From Boseongicola sp. (lineage in GTDB: Bacteria > Pseudomonadota > Alphaproteobacteria > Rhodobacterales > Rhodobacteraceae): a stretch of 10,918 nucleotides of DNA. The position numbers and the translations under genes are program-made. The DNA lies in assembly GCA_013042895.1 (NCBI GenBank), contig JABDPD010000292.1, positions 1 through 10,918 on the forward strand. Reading direction: 5' to 3'. Positions 1 through 7,764 of this stretch are shown here, piece by piece; position 1 is the first letter of the stretch, and each line of letters starts with the position of its first letter. A model generated the notes under the pieces. That model saw only the letters and a program-made list of their open reading frames with translations. It searched no databases and was not told the DNA's origin.

Positions 1-114
1 GAAGTAGTCCATCTCGTGCGGTACATCGTGGTTATCGTCAAAGATGAAACTGTCACCGCGCGTGCGGGCATTGCGATCGGCGTATTTGATCGAGAAGACT
101 TCCCAGTCGGACAT
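1..114 (-). CDS. N-acyl-homoserine lactonase-like MBL-fold protein, N-terminal fragment
   Basis: Only the first 38 codons lie in the window; the gene continues past the left edge. The peptide begins MSDWEVFSIKYADRNAR and ends in MDYF. This resembles the N-terminal strand of the metallo-beta-lactamase-fold family annotated as N-acyl homoserine lactonases, whose members open with a 'YEVFxIRYA' strand and a 'PHxxPxxMDYFVW' segment. The zinc-binding HxHxDH motif would lie downstream and cannot be checked. The ATG at 112-114 is chosen because a strong AGGAG (minus strand of 123-127) sits 8 nt upstream. The gene is divergent from the oxidoreductase starting at 262. If the family call is right, the protein would hydrolyse lactone rings; quorum-signal lactones are the classical substrates, but sugar lactones are conceivable in this setting. 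The identification rests on a short stretch. Confidence 0.6.
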   Translation of the reverse strand, partial: MSDWEVFSIKYADRNARTRGDSFIFDDNHDVPHEMDYF

Positions 115-261
115 ATCGCAGACTCCTGTGAACGACAGTGTTTTGTGGATCATGCCACCGCTACCCCACGCAGCAAGAAAAACCTTTGGATTTCGGGTTG
201 CCGGAGTTGACAGTTTGGGAGCAGAGCGGGACGGTCGGAGCAGTTTTTGAGGGGATTTGGG

Positions 262-1281
262 ATGGCGGATGGAGACGCTTTGAAGGTCGCGATGGTTGGG
301 GCTGGGTACTTCAGCCAGTTTCATGTTGAAGCTTGGGGGCGGATGCCGCGTGTAAACTTGGGCGGAGTTTGTGACCGCAATATAGAAACGGCGAGAGCTA
401 CAGGTGCCCCTGCGTTTGATGACCTTGAAGCAATGCTTGCGGCAGTTTCCCCAGATATTCTGGACGTAGTGGTGCCTCCGGTGGCGCATGCTGAGACATT
501 ACGGGTGGCTTTTGCGCATGGCGTTGAGACCGTGATTTGCCAGAAACCTTTTTGTCGAACTTTTGGGGAGGCCGAAATCATCGTCGCGGAGGCTGAGGAA
601 GCGGGTGTGACTCTTGTCGTTCACGAGAATTTCCGCTTCCAACCTTGGTTTCGCTTCATCAAGTCTGTTCTTGAGACGGGAGACCTAGGCGAGTTGCAGC
701 AGATCTCGTTCCGCCTGAGACCCGGCGATGGTCAGGGGCCACGGGCTTATCTGGATCGGCAGCCCTATTTTCAGAAAATGGAACGGTTGCTGATCCATGA
801 AACCGCTGTGCATTTCATTGACACCTACCGCTATTTGCTCGGTGATCCGGTTGCGGTATATGCGGATCTCCGGCGACTGAATCCGGTCATTGCGGGCGAG
901 GATGCAGGGTTCTTCATTATGGACCACCCCGACGGCGTTCGCTCACTCTTTGATGGTAATCGGCACATTGACCACATTGCTGTGAACACTCGATGGACGA
1001 TGGGCGAAGCATTGGTTGAGGGGACCAAAGGCGTGTTGGAGTTGCGCGGCGACGGGACAGTTTGGAAGCGGGAGTTTGGGTCATTGGAGCGTTCGCTGGC
1101 GTTCACACCAACGACAGAAGGCTTTGCGGGCGACTGCGTTTATGCGTTGCAAGAGCATGTAGTGGCGGGCGTTCTTGACGGCGCGCCGTTCGAGAATTTG
1201 GCTGAGGACTACCTGACAGTCGTTGCGATTGAGGAGGCGGTCTATCGGTCGGACGCGGAGGGGTGCAAGCTCACACTCTGA
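262..1281 (+). CDS. Gfo/Idh/MocA family NAD(P)-dependent oxidoreductase
   Basis: A 339-aa cytoplasmic dehydrogenase of the glucose-fructose oxidoreductase / inositol dehydrogenase family, which usually oxidises or reduces a sugar or cyclitol hydroxyl with NAD(P). The N-terminal Rossmann fold starts at residue 8 (KVAMVGAGYFSQFH, GxGxxxxxH loop). The family's EKP loop appears as Q94-K95-P96, with the substrate- and cofactor-contacting lysine kept and the glutamate replaced. The C-terminal substrate domain shows HENFRFQPW (121-129) and HETAVHFIDTYRYLLG (179-194), where H184 and D187 match the usual catalytic His/Asp region. Length is normal for the family. ATG 262 is preferred over the upstream in-frame TTG at 247 because GAGGGG at 249-254 gives a proper ribosome binding site. 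The 3' end overlaps the convergent DUF1801 gene by 11 bp. The specific substrate is unknown. Confidence 0.85.
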   Translation: MADGDALKVAMVGAGYFSQFHVEAWGRMPRVNLGGVCDRNIETARATGAPAFDDLEAMLAAVSPDILDVVVPPVAHAETLRVAFAHGVETVICQKPFCRTFGEAEIIVAEAEEAGVTLVVHENFRFQPWFRFIKSVLETGDLGELQQISFRLRPGDGQGPRAYLDRQPYFQKMERLLIHETAVHFIDTYRYLLGDPVAVYADLRRLNPVIAGEDAGFFIMDHPDGVRSLFDGNRHIDHIAVNTRWTMGEALVEGTKGVLELRGDGTVWKREFGSLERSLAFTPTTEGFAGDCVYALQEHVVAGVLDGAPFENLAEDYLTVVAIEEAVYRSDAEGCKLTL

Positions 1282-1693
1282 GGACGCGCCTTTTGCGTTT
1301 GTAGGTGAGCGCGAGTGTTACAAACTGACAGACCACTGTTTCGGGAGGGGCGGTATTTAGCGGCAAGAGGATGCCCCGATTTTTATCGTAAGTGAGAGCG
1401 TCCGTGTAAATGTCGCGCACTAGGTTCATCACACCGGACTGGCAGTGGACGAAAAGACCGATGGTCTCAGGAGTTTTCTCACTCCAGCCAATACGGATGG
1501 GCGTTCCGGCGGATCTAGGAACAGGGGCGAACGAAGGCTGACCCCATTTCAGGGTTTCTGTAAGCGGTGTGACCTTGGCTTCTGCTGCAGCCGCCAAAAT
1601 GAGCGCGCGCAGTTCCAACATGCGGGCGCGAGGTGCCGCGGGAAGCCGCTCAATTGCGGCTTGGACGTCTTTAGGTGGGTCCATTTCTGTCAT
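1271..1693 (-). CDS. DUF1801 domain-containing protein
   Basis: A 140-aa soluble protein with the hallmarks of DUF1801 (YdhG-like): an N-terminal helical segment RARMLELRALILAAAAEA, the family signature TLKWGQPSF, then a beta-rich part with GTPIRIGW, IGLFVHCQSG and a C-terminal basic tail (LTYKRKRR). No enzymatic activity is established for the family and no catalytic residues can be assigned. The start is uncertain. ATG 1693 gives the longest frame but has no clear Shine-Dalgarno; an internal ATG at 1684 (fourth residue) is equally possible. It sits head-to-head with the aldehyde dehydrogenase gene and tail-to-tail (11-bp overlap) with the oxidoreductase gene. It looks like an unrelated passenger in this catabolic region. 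Confidence 0.82.
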   Translation of the reverse strand: MTEMDPPKDVQAAIERLPAAPRARMLELRALILAAAAEAKVTPLTETLKWGQPSFAPVPRSAGTPIRIGWSEKTPETIGLFVHCQSGVMNLVRDIYTDALTYDKNRGILLPLNTAPPETVVCQFVTLALTYKRKRRVLRV

Positions 1694-1836
1694 GCAGTCA
1701 GCATAGCGGATGAACCGGGCAAGACTTGCAAAAGTTTGGCATGGGATGGCGTAGATGCGACGCGAGGCGGCGCAGACGGGCTTGCTTTCGGTGCTCGTTC
1801 AGGGTGGCCTCTGAGGCAATAGCACGGAGATCGGCG

Positions 1837-3279
1837 ATGCAAGACTTTTGGCAGAACTACATAGATGGAGCGTGGAGCGACGGTGGCGGCGGTCGGATTG
1901 ACGTGGTGAACCCCGGCACGGGTGATGTTCTGGCCGCGCATGCTTTGGCCAACGCCGGCGATGTGGATCGTGCGGTTCGCGCTGCTGAGCGTGTTCATGC
2001 CTCACGTGTGCTGACAGACATGCGCCCAATTGAGCGGGGCCGCATGGTGCAGGAAATGGGGCGTTGGCTGCTTGCTCATCTTGATGAGATTTCGAGAGTT
2101 CTGACGCTTGAGCAGGGCAAACCGCTTTGGGAGGCAGTGACCGAAGTGAAAGGTGCTGCTCTCTATTTCGAGTATTACGGCAACCAAGCATCAACGGTTG
2201 AGGGCAAGTCCATCCCGCTAGGGGCCGGGTATTTCGACTTTACCGTGAACGAGCCATACGGTGTTTCGGCTCAGGTGATCCCTTGGAACTACCCACTTGA
2301 GATGACCGCGCGGGGCATTTCAGCTGCTTTGGCGACGGGTAACGCTTGTGTTGTGAAGTCGCCTGAACTGACTCCACTGACAAACGCCTATTTCGCGAAA
2401 GCCGCAGAGGCTGCGGGTTTTCCGGCAGGTACTGTGAATATTCTGTGCGGGCTTGGTCAGGTTGCAGGAGCCGCGCTGGTGTCCCATCGCAGTGTTCGAC
2501 AAATTGTCTTTACCGGCTCTGTGCAGACCGGAATTGCGATCGCATCGGCTGCGGCGAAGAACGTCGTGCCCTGTGTGCTTGAGCTTGGAGGTAAGTCGGC
2601 GGCGATTGTACATGAAGACGCCGATCTTGAGGCCTTTGAGAGCGACATCCGTTGGGGGATTTATTTCAATGCGGGTCAGGTTTGCTCGGCCATGAGCCGG
2701 GTCATCGTACATGAGAGCCGCCGTGAGGAGTTGTTGGAGCGCGCGACTGAAATCGCGCAATCTTTGTCTGTTGGTCCCGGAATCGAACGCGACGTCGAAG
2801 GCCCGACCATGGGCTCGATGGTTTCCGACGGCCAGCGCGACCGAGCCGCGGGAATGGTTCAGGTGGCGGAATCGCAAGGCGCGCGAGTTGTAACTGGAGG
2901 ACGTAAACTCAATCGCCCTGGGGCATTCTTAGAACCAACGGTATTGGATGGCGTGACCTCAGATATGACAATTGCGCAGGAAGAGGTTTTTGGACCTGTT
3001 CTTTCAGTGATGTCATTCAGCGATGATGAAGAGGCAATCGAGATCGCGAATTCAACCGATTATGGGTTAGTAGGTGGCGTTTTCACGAAGGATCTAGATC
3101 GGGCGACCCGCGTTGCGCAGAGAATGCGGGCGGGACAAATCTTCATCAATGAATGGTTTGCCGGTGGCATTGAGACGCCGTTTGGCGGCTTCGGTAAGTC
3201 TGGCTATGGTCGCGAAAAGGGGCGCGAGGCGCTCTGGAACTACGTGCAAACGAAGAACGTTGCGATGAAGTTGGGCTAA
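1837..3279 (+). CDS. NAD(P)-dependent aldehyde dehydrogenase
   Basis: A 480-aa cytoplasmic enzyme of the aldehyde dehydrogenase superfamily, oxidising an aldehyde to its carboxylic acid. All key residues are visible: the oxyanion asparagine N151 in IPWNYP, the general base E249 in LELGGK, the nucleophile C283 in NAGQVCSAM, the cofactor-binding E383-x-F385 in EEVFGP, and the C-terminal PFGGFGKSGYGRE. Full length is typical. The frame is open upstream to 1726, but the extra 37 residues are Arg/Cys-rich and unlike any ALDH. ATG 1837 has GGAGA at 1825-1829 and starts the usual 'NYIDGAW' beginning. The glycine-rich cofactor loop is FTGSVQTG. In this context, candidate substrates are lactaldehyde, glycolaldehyde or a semialdehyde from acid-sugar breakdown; the sequence does not decide. 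The stop codon overlaps the stop of the convergent exporter gene by 4 bp. Confidence 0.93.
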   Translation: MQDFWQNYIDGAWSDGGGGRIDVVNPGTGDVLAAHALANAGDVDRAVRAAERVHASRVLTDMRPIERGRMVQEMGRWLLAHLDEISRVLTLEQGKPLWEAVTEVKGAALYFEYYGNQASTVEGKSIPLGAGYFDFTVNEPYGVSAQVIPWNYPLEMTARGISAALATGNACVVKSPELTPLTNAYFAKAAEAAGFPAGTVNILCGLGQVAGAALVSHRSVRQIVFTGSVQTGIAIASAAAKNVVPCVLELGGKSAAIVHEDADLEAFESDIRWGIYFNAGQVCSAMSRVIVHESRREELLERATEIAQSLSVGPGIERDVEGPTMGSMVSDGQRDRAAGMVQVAESQGARVVTGGRKLNRPGAFLEPTVLDGVTSDMTIAQEEVFGPVLSVMSFSDDEEAIEIANSTDYGLVGGVFTKDLDRATRVAQRMRAGQIFINEWFAGGIETPFGGFGKSGYGREKGREALWNYVQTKNVAMKLG

Positions 3280-4031
3280 CTGCGGAGTTCGCCTAGACCT
3301 GACCAGATCAAGCGCAGCGAAATCAAAACAAGGACTACGTTCAGAGCAAGTTTGAAGTTGCGGTCGCTCATTTTAGCCAGGGCGTGTTTACCGACATAAG
3401 TTCCCAAAAACCCGGTAGCGATCATGGCGGCGATCGTGAAGACCCAGGGGGCAAAGGCGAATCCGAGCAAGCCAAAAATCACGACTTTCAGACCATGCTG
3501 CAACGTCATCACTGCGGCATGTGTCGCGACATGTGAATGTCGATCTAGCGCCAAGGACTTAGTGAAGCTGGCAACGAAGAGACCGGTGGCCCCGAAGAAC
3601 ATGGTCAGAAAGCTCGAGAGAACGCCGGCGATCGCAGGCCAGCGACTGAGCCACTTTGGCGACCTTGCGAACACGGTGAAAACTACAAAAGCTCCGACAC
3701 CGATTTCCACGTAGGCTGGAGGAAGATCGACTGCGATAAGGCCCCCAACTGTGGCACCGACAAGCGTGCCGATGGCAAAGGCTGGCAGGGCGACCCAATG
3801 AACATCGCGGAAGAACATCGCAAGGCGGCCTGCGTTTGAGCCGAGCTGGATAACGCCGTGAACCGGGATTAGGGCAAGAGGCGGAACGAGGTTCGCCATA
3901 ACAGCGAGGACCAGCCCTCCACCGCCGATCCCAAGAGCCACGGTGATGAAAGAACCTAGAAAGCTAATGACAGCGAGGGCAATAAAAGCGACCTCAGACA
4001 CATCGGGCGGCAAAAGGATTATTGGGATCAT
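3276..4031 (-). CDS. TauE/SafE family membrane exporter/permease
   Basis: A 251-aa, almost entirely hydrophobic inner-membrane protein with about eight predicted helices. It has the two-repeat architecture of the sulfite exporter TauE/SafE family (formerly DUF81). The first repeat carries GIGGGG at residues 34-39 and the second FFGATGLF at 145-152. The C-terminus GKHALAKMSDRNFKLALN followed by a last helix is characteristic. Family members are linked to export of sulfite, sulfoacetate or other small organic anions, but many are uncharacterised. ATG 4031 is chosen so that the protein starts just before the first helix. An in-frame ATG at 4073 would add 14 polar residues; neither start has a strong ribosome site (AGGG lies close upstream of 4031). 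The gene is tail-to-tail with the aldehyde dehydrogenase gene (4-bp overlap) and divergent from the SDR gene at 4115. Confidence 0.85.
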   Translation of the reverse strand: MIPIILLPPDVSEVAFIALAVISFLGSFITVALGIGGGGLVLAVMANLVPPLALIPVHGVIQLGSNAGRLAMFFRDVHWVALPAFAIGTLVGATVGGLIAVDLPPAYVEIGVGAFVVFTVFARSPKWLSRWPAIAGVLSSFLTMFFGATGLFVASFTKSLALDRHSHVATHAAVMTLQHGLKVVIFGLLGFAFAPWVFTIAAMIATGFLGTYVGKHALAKMSDRNFKLALNVVLVLISLRLIWSGLGELRS

Positions 4032-4114
4032 GGGGCCCTGGCTTTCGTTTTCTGCCCTTGCGGTTCCCCGCATTGGCCCGGAAGGTAGCCATAGAATGAA
4101 TTGGAGGGAATGGC

Positions 4115-4870
4115 ATGTCTTCGAAACTGTTTGATCTTTCGGGAAAGCGCGCGTTGATCACGGGCTCGTCGCAGGGAATTGGCTTTGCCTTGGCCGAGGG
4201 GTTGAAGGCAGCGGGGGCTTCCGTTGTGTTGAATGGCCGTGATGCGGGAAAACTTGCGGATGCCTCTGAGCGCTTGGGTAATGCAGCGACATTGGCTTTT
4301 GACGTGACGGACCATGATGCCGTGCGCGCCGCCGTAGATGGTGCCGAGTCTGAGGGCATGGCGTTTGATATTCTCATCAACAATGCAGGGATGCAGCACC
4401 GAACGGAGTTGCAGGATTTTCCAGCGGAAGCGTTTGAGCGTTTACTTCAAACGAACATCGCGAGTGTCTTTCACGTGGGACAGGCTGTTGCACGTCATAT
4501 GATCGGTCGCAAGGCGGGTAAGATTATCAATATCGCATCCGTTCAGTCCGCTCTGGCGCGTCCTGGAATTGCGCCTTACACGGCGACGAAAGGGGCGGTA
4601 GCAAACCTGACAAAGGGCATGGCGACGGACTGGGCAAAGTATGGGCTGCAGTGCAATGCCATTGCTCCGGGGTATTTCGATACGCCGCTAAATGCGGCCT
4701 TAGTCGCTGATCCTGAGTTCAGCGCCTGGTTGGAGAAGCGCACCCCTGCGGGGCGTTGGGGCACTGTCGACGAGTTGCAGGGAGCGGCCGTATTCTTGTC
4801 GTCCGCGGCGTCGAGTTTTGTGAACGGACACACGCTTTATGTGGACGGCGGGATTACTGCGTCTCTTTAG
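4115..4870 (+). CDS. SDR family oxidoreductase, gluconate 5-dehydrogenase-like
   Basis: A 251-aa classical short-chain dehydrogenase. The cofactor loop TGSSQGIG is at 16-23, NNAG at 89-92, and the catalytic triad is S142, Y155 and K159 (PYTATK). The region around 173-200 ([16 protein letters not shown]) and [10 protein letters not shown] closely follow the pattern recalled for E. coli IdnO and Gluconobacter Gno, which interconvert 5-keto-D-gluconate and D-gluconate. R42 after the second beta strand (VLNGRD) points to NADP(H) rather than NAD. A strong site, GGAGG at 4103-4107, sets the ATG at 4115. The gene's TAG overlaps the TAA of the convergent enolase-superfamily gene. Other sugar or uronate reductases of the same subfamily (KduD-like) are possible, so the exact substrate stays open. 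Confidence 0.88.
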   Translation: MSSKLFDLSGKRALITGSSQGIGFALAEGLKAAGASVVLNGRDAGKLADASERLGNAATLAFDVTDHDAVRAAVDGAESEGMAFDILINNAGMQHRTELQDFPAEAFERLLQTNIASVFHVGQAVARHMIGRKAGKIINIASVQSALARPGIAPYTATKGAVANLTKGMATDWAKYGLQCNAIAPGYFDTPLNAALVADPEFSAWLEKRTPAGRWGTVDELQGAAVFLSSAASSFVNGHTLYVDGGITASL

Positions 4871-5958
4871 CGGACCTCAAAGGGAGCGAGCTTTTCCCAG
4901 TCAAAGTCCACGCCTATGCCTGGTGTGTCAGGGGCGACTGCCCTGCTATCTTCAATGACGAGCGGGCGGCGCGTGTAGCGGTCGATGGGGAAGCTGTGGA
5001 CTTCTAGCCAGCCTCCATGAGGCTGCGAGGACACGAGGCTGACGTGAAGCTCCTGCATACCGTGCGAACAGACCGGAACGTTGTGCTCGCGCGCAAGTTC
5101 GGCGACGCGTAGCCACCCGGTGATGCCAAGGCAGTTCGAGGCGTCAGGCTGGATGAAGCCGAGGCCACCCTGGGCGAGGGCCATTTCGAACTCATAGATG
5201 GTGTGGAGGTTTTCGCCTTGAGCAACGGGGATGCCGCCTTCCCGGGCGATGTGGGAGTAGCCTGGGTAGTCATCGGGGATGATCGGTTCCTCGAACCAGA
5301 GGATGTTCTGGTCCCGCACCGCTTGGGCGATCGAGACGGCCTGATCGCGGGTCATAGAGTAGTTTGCGTCGATCATGAAGGCACGGTCTGGGCCAAGGAG
5401 GTCCCGGATGGCGCGGATGCGGGTAATGTCTTCGACTTCATTTGGTTGGCCGATTTTGATTTTGACGGCGCTCAGGCCCACATCAATGTAGCCTTGGACA
5501 TGGGATTTCAGTTTTTCAAGTGGGAAGGCAAGGTCGATGCCACCGCCGTAGGCTTTGCAGGTTTTCGCGGCCCCTCCAGCCAGTTGCCAAAGCGGTTTTT
5601 CGGCGGCTTTGGCGCGCAAGTCCCAGAGGGCGATGTCGATGGCGGAGATGGCAAAACTCAGGATGCCGCCCCGACCAACATAGTGCATATGAGCATCCAT
5701 GGCGTCGTTTAGGGCTTCAACCTCTTTGGCGTCCTCGCCGATCAGGAACGGGCCGAGATCATGGACGATCATTGCGTGCGTCGCGTGCCCCCCGCGTCCG
5801 CCGTTGTAGGTGTAGCCGGTCCCGCTGCGCCCGTCTTCCAGTGTGACGGTCGCGGTAATCAGATGGAAATGGCTATGGGCGCCGTGCTTGGCGTCAACGA
5901 GCACCTCATCTAGCGGCACGGCAAATAGCCGTGGCTCGATCGAGATTATCTTGGTCAT
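4867..5958 (-). CDS. Enolase-superfamily acid-sugar dehydratase (mandelate racemase subgroup)
   Basis: A 363-aa protein with the capping domain first (about 1-125) and a TIM-barrel domain after it. The mandelate racemase-type active site is complete: K166-x-K168 (VKIKIG), metal ligands D197 (MIDAN), E223 (FEEP) and E249 (GEN), the D272/H299 dyad (PDASN, CSHGM), and E319. Each position is the Pseudomonas mandelate racemase number plus two. This residue set is typical of aldonate and aldarate dehydratases as well as racemases. QPNEVEDI after the KxK strand recalls talarate/galactarate dehydratases. It is the last gene of the minus-strand operon. Its ATG forms an ATGA overlap with the preceding TGA and has only a weak ribosome site, so translational coupling is likely. 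Likely role: removing water from an aldonic acid to give a 2-keto-3-deoxy acid. The substrate is not determined. Confidence 0.9.
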   Translation of the reverse strand: MTKIISIEPRLFAVPLDEVLVDAKHGAHSHFHLITATVTLEDGRSGTGYTYNGGRGGHATHAMIVHDLGPFLIGEDAKEVEALNDAMDAHMHYVGRGGILSFAISAIDIALWDLRAKAAEKPLWQLAGGAAKTCKAYGGGIDLAFPLEKLKSHVQGYIDVGLSAVKIKIGQPNEVEDITRIRAIRDLLGPDRAFMIDANYSMTRDQAVSIAQAVRDQNILWFEEPIIPDDYPGYSHIAREGGIPVAQGENLHTIYEFEMALAQGGLGFIQPDASNCLGITGWLRVAELAREHNVPVCSHGMQELHVSLVSSQPHGGWLEVHSFPIDRYTRRPLVIEDSRAVAPDTPGIGVDFDWEKLAPFEVR

Positions 5959-6899
5959 TGGCACTCGGGCACGGGGCTTATGACCGTGCCGTCGTCAAGA
6001 TGGCTTAACAGATTGTCGACGGTGAGCCTGCCCATCGCTGCACGCGTCTCATGAGTGGCGCTGCCAACATGAGGAAGAAGCGTCACGTTTTTGAGATTGC
6101 GCAAGGCCTCAGGGACCTTTGGCTCAAACTCAAAGACATCAAGACCAGCCCAGCCGAGTCGGCCCTCAGAAAGAGCATCGATCATCGCGGTTTCGTCAAT
6201 GACAGTACCGCGCGCGACGTTGATCAGCGTGCCCGTTGGTCCAAGCGCGTTTATGACGTCCGCGTTTACGAGATTGTGGGTTGCAGTGCCGCCTGGGGTG
6301 ATGACAATAAGCACATCCGACTTCTCGGCCATTTCAACCAGATTGCCAACATACTGGTAAGGAACGTCTTTTTCGCTCCGAGTATGGTAGAGGATTGTCG
6401 GATTCCACGGCGCAAGTTTGGCGGCGATAGCCTGTCCGATGCGGCCCATTCCAAGGATACCAACAGTTCGATCGTCCGCGGATCGCGTGAGCGGACTGTT
6501 GCCCTTGGTTTCCCAGTTACCGGATCGAACCCACTCGTCATCGCGTAAAAGCTCGCGGTAACAAGCCAACATTAAAAGAACGGCAGTTGTTGCCACCTCT
6601 TCGTTAAGGACGTTTGGGGTATGGGTGACCATTATGCCCCGTCGCACAGCCTCATTGGCATCAATGTTGTCATATCCGACACCATAACAGGAAATCATCT
6701 TAAGGTTCGTTAATCCGGCCATGATGTCAGGCTTCACGCCATCGTGGCCGTTGGTCAGAACATGCGTGATCTTGTCACCATGTTCGGTGAGCCATTCGGC
6801 GAGATCTGCTTGGTCACTGGCTTTGTGGATGGCGAACTTTTCGGAGACACGTGCGGTCATTTCATCTGTTGCACCCCCGATTTGCAGAAGATCAGGCAT
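5955..6899 (-). CDS. D-isomer-specific 2-hydroxyacid dehydrogenase (glyoxylate/hydroxypyruvate reductase-like)
   Basis: A 314-aa NAD(P)-dependent enzyme that interconverts 2-keto acids and D-2-hydroxy acids. The N-terminal substrate domain carries [10 protein letters not shown] (71-80). The Rossmann loop is GMGRIG at 150-155. The catalytic residues are R230 (NVARGT), E259 (DVFEFEP) and H277 ([12 protein letters not shown]). Members with this pattern are often glyoxylate/hydroxypyruvate reductases. ATG 6899 is preferred over the in-frame upstream start near 6938 because a perfect AGGAGG (minus strand of 6909-6914) sits 9 nt before it. That site lies inside the hydrolase gene, whose last 8 bp overlap this one. 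The enzyme may process the 2-hydroxy acid released by the hydrolase next door, or glyoxylate/hydroxypyruvate. Confidence 0.9.
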   Translation of the reverse strand: MPDLLQIGGATDEMTARVSEKFAIHKASDQADLAEWLTEHGDKITHVLTNGHDGVKPDIMAGLTNLKMISCYGVGYDNIDANEAVRRGIMVTHTPNVLNEEVATTAVLLMLACYRELLRDDEWVRSGNWETKGNSPLTRSADDRTVGILGMGRIGQAIAAKLAPWNPTILYHTRSEKDVPYQYVGNLVEMAEKSDVLIVITPGGTATHNLVNADVINALGPTGTLINVARGTVIDETAMIDALSEGRLGWAGLDVFEFEPKVPEALRNLKNVTLLPHVGSATHETRAAMGRLTVDNLLSHLDDGTVISPVPECQ

Positions 6900-7734
6900 C
6901 CTCGCCAACCTCCTGCCGCTGGTGTCCGAGGCCTTCAATATCGAGGTCCATAACGTCGCCGACTTTCAAATAGACCGGCGGTTTCATTCCCATGCCAACT
7001 CCGGGAGGCGTTCCTGTCGAAATGACGTCACCTGGATGCAGTGTAAAGAGGTGGCTTAGATGCTCGATGATCTCGGCTACGGTGAAAATCATTGTTGAGG
7101 TCGTGCCGGTCTGCATACGTTTGCCGTTCACGTCGCAGGACATGGAAAGATTTTGCGGGTCTGGAATTTCGTCTTTCGTGACGAGCCACGGACCCGTTGG
7201 GCCGAAGGTGTCAGGGCTTTTGCCCTTGGTCCATTGTCCCGTGAGTTGAGTCTGAAAGTGACGCTCGGAGACGTCGTTGACGATGCAATAACCCGCCACA
7301 TAGTCGAGCGCTTCTTCCTTGGAGACGTATTTTGCGGCCTTTCCAATGACTACGCCAAGCTCGACTTCCCAGTCTGTATGGGTCGAGCCACGAGGCATCA
7401 TCACGGCATCGTTCGGACCGACGATAGCAGAGTTGGCCTTGAAGAAGAGGATCGGGTGCTCGGGGATGTCCGCGCCAGTTTCGGCAGCGTGGTCAGAGTA
7501 ATTTAGACCAATGCAGAGGAACTTACCGATATCACCGACGCAGGCACCGATACGAGGCGAGCCCGTGACTTCGGGGAGGGTTTCAGGGTCAATCGCGGCT
7601 AGACGGGCGAGCGTGGCATCGTCAAGAGTCGCGCCAGTAATGTCGTTCACATGTGCACTAAGATCGCGAAGGCTATCGCCGTGCATAAGTCCAGGTTTTT
7701 CGGCGCCTACTTCGCCGTATCGTACGAGTTTCAT
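6892..7734 (-). CDS. Fumarylacetoacetate hydrolase family protein, 2,4-diketo-3-deoxy-aldonate hydrolase-like
   Basis: A 280-aa protein of the FAH superfamily, metal-dependent enzymes that cleave a C-C bond in diketo acids. The N-terminal part (MKLVRYGEVGAEKPGL) leads into the catalytic domain: CIGLNYSDHAAE at 74-85, the metal ligands E123 and E125 in DWEVELG, and D154 in IVNDVSER. TFGPTGPWLVT (177-187) and STGTPPGVGMG (239-249) complete the fold. The pattern matches the group that includes 2,4-diketo-3-deoxy-L-fuconate and -rhamnonate hydrolases (LRA6-like), often mis-annotated as ureidoglycolate lyases. A KDF-dehydrogenase-like SDR immediately upstream (30-bp gap) favours that role: its product would be this enzyme's substrate, split to pyruvate plus a 2-hydroxy acid. 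AAGG (minus strand of 7743-7746) is the ribosome site. Confidence 0.88.
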   Translation of the reverse strand: MKLVRYGEVGAEKPGLMHGDSLRDLSAHVNDITGATLDDATLARLAAIDPETLPEVTGSPRIGACVGDIGKFLCIGLNYSDHAAETGADIPEHPILFFKANSAIVGPNDAVMMPRGSTHTDWEVELGVVIGKAAKYVSKEEALDYVAGYCIVNDVSERHFQTQLTGQWTKGKSPDTFGPTGPWLVTKDEIPDPQNLSMSCDVNGKRMQTGTTSTMIFTVAEIIEHLSHLFTLHPGDVISTGTPPGVGMGMKPPVYLKVGDVMDLDIEGLGHQRQEVGEDA

Positions 7735-7764
7735 CTTAATTTCCTTTTAATGGGCGAGATCAGA

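Noticed and set aside
207..235. TTGACA at 207-212 as a promoter for the Gfo/Idh/MocA gene
   Set aside because: The -35 is perfect, but the only -10 at normal spacing (GACGGT) is very weak, so it was not listed as a feature.
1726..1836. In-frame N-terminal extension of the aldehyde dehydrogenase
   Set aside because: The 37 extra residues are Arg/Cys-rich and unlike the family; ATG 1837 has a good ribosome site and begins the normal ALDH N-terminus. The rest of the 143-bp gap showed no convincing promoter.
2320..2877. Minus-strand open frame of 185 codons inside the aldehyde dehydrogenase gene
   Set aside because: Composition is rich in Arg, His and Ser with no domain pattern; the opposite frame encodes all ALDH catalytic residues.
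4032..4073. Fourteen-residue N-terminal extension of the TauE/SafE protein from ATG 4073
   Set aside because: The extension is polar, precedes the first membrane helix without family similarity and lacks a ribosome site; it cannot be fully excluded.
4092..4097. TAGAAT as a -10 element for the gluconate-5-dehydrogenase-like gene
   Set aside because: It lies so close to the start that transcription would begin at the ribosome binding site, and there is no -35 at correct spacing.
5203..5712. Plus-strand open frame of 169 codons opposite the dehydratase gene
   Set aside because: Antisense shadow of a gene whose complete active site is visible; no ribosome site or recognisable fold.
6051..6548. 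Plus-strand open frame of 165 codons opposite the D-2-hydroxyacid dehydrogenase gene
   Set aside because: Antisense shadow with no recognisable motifs.
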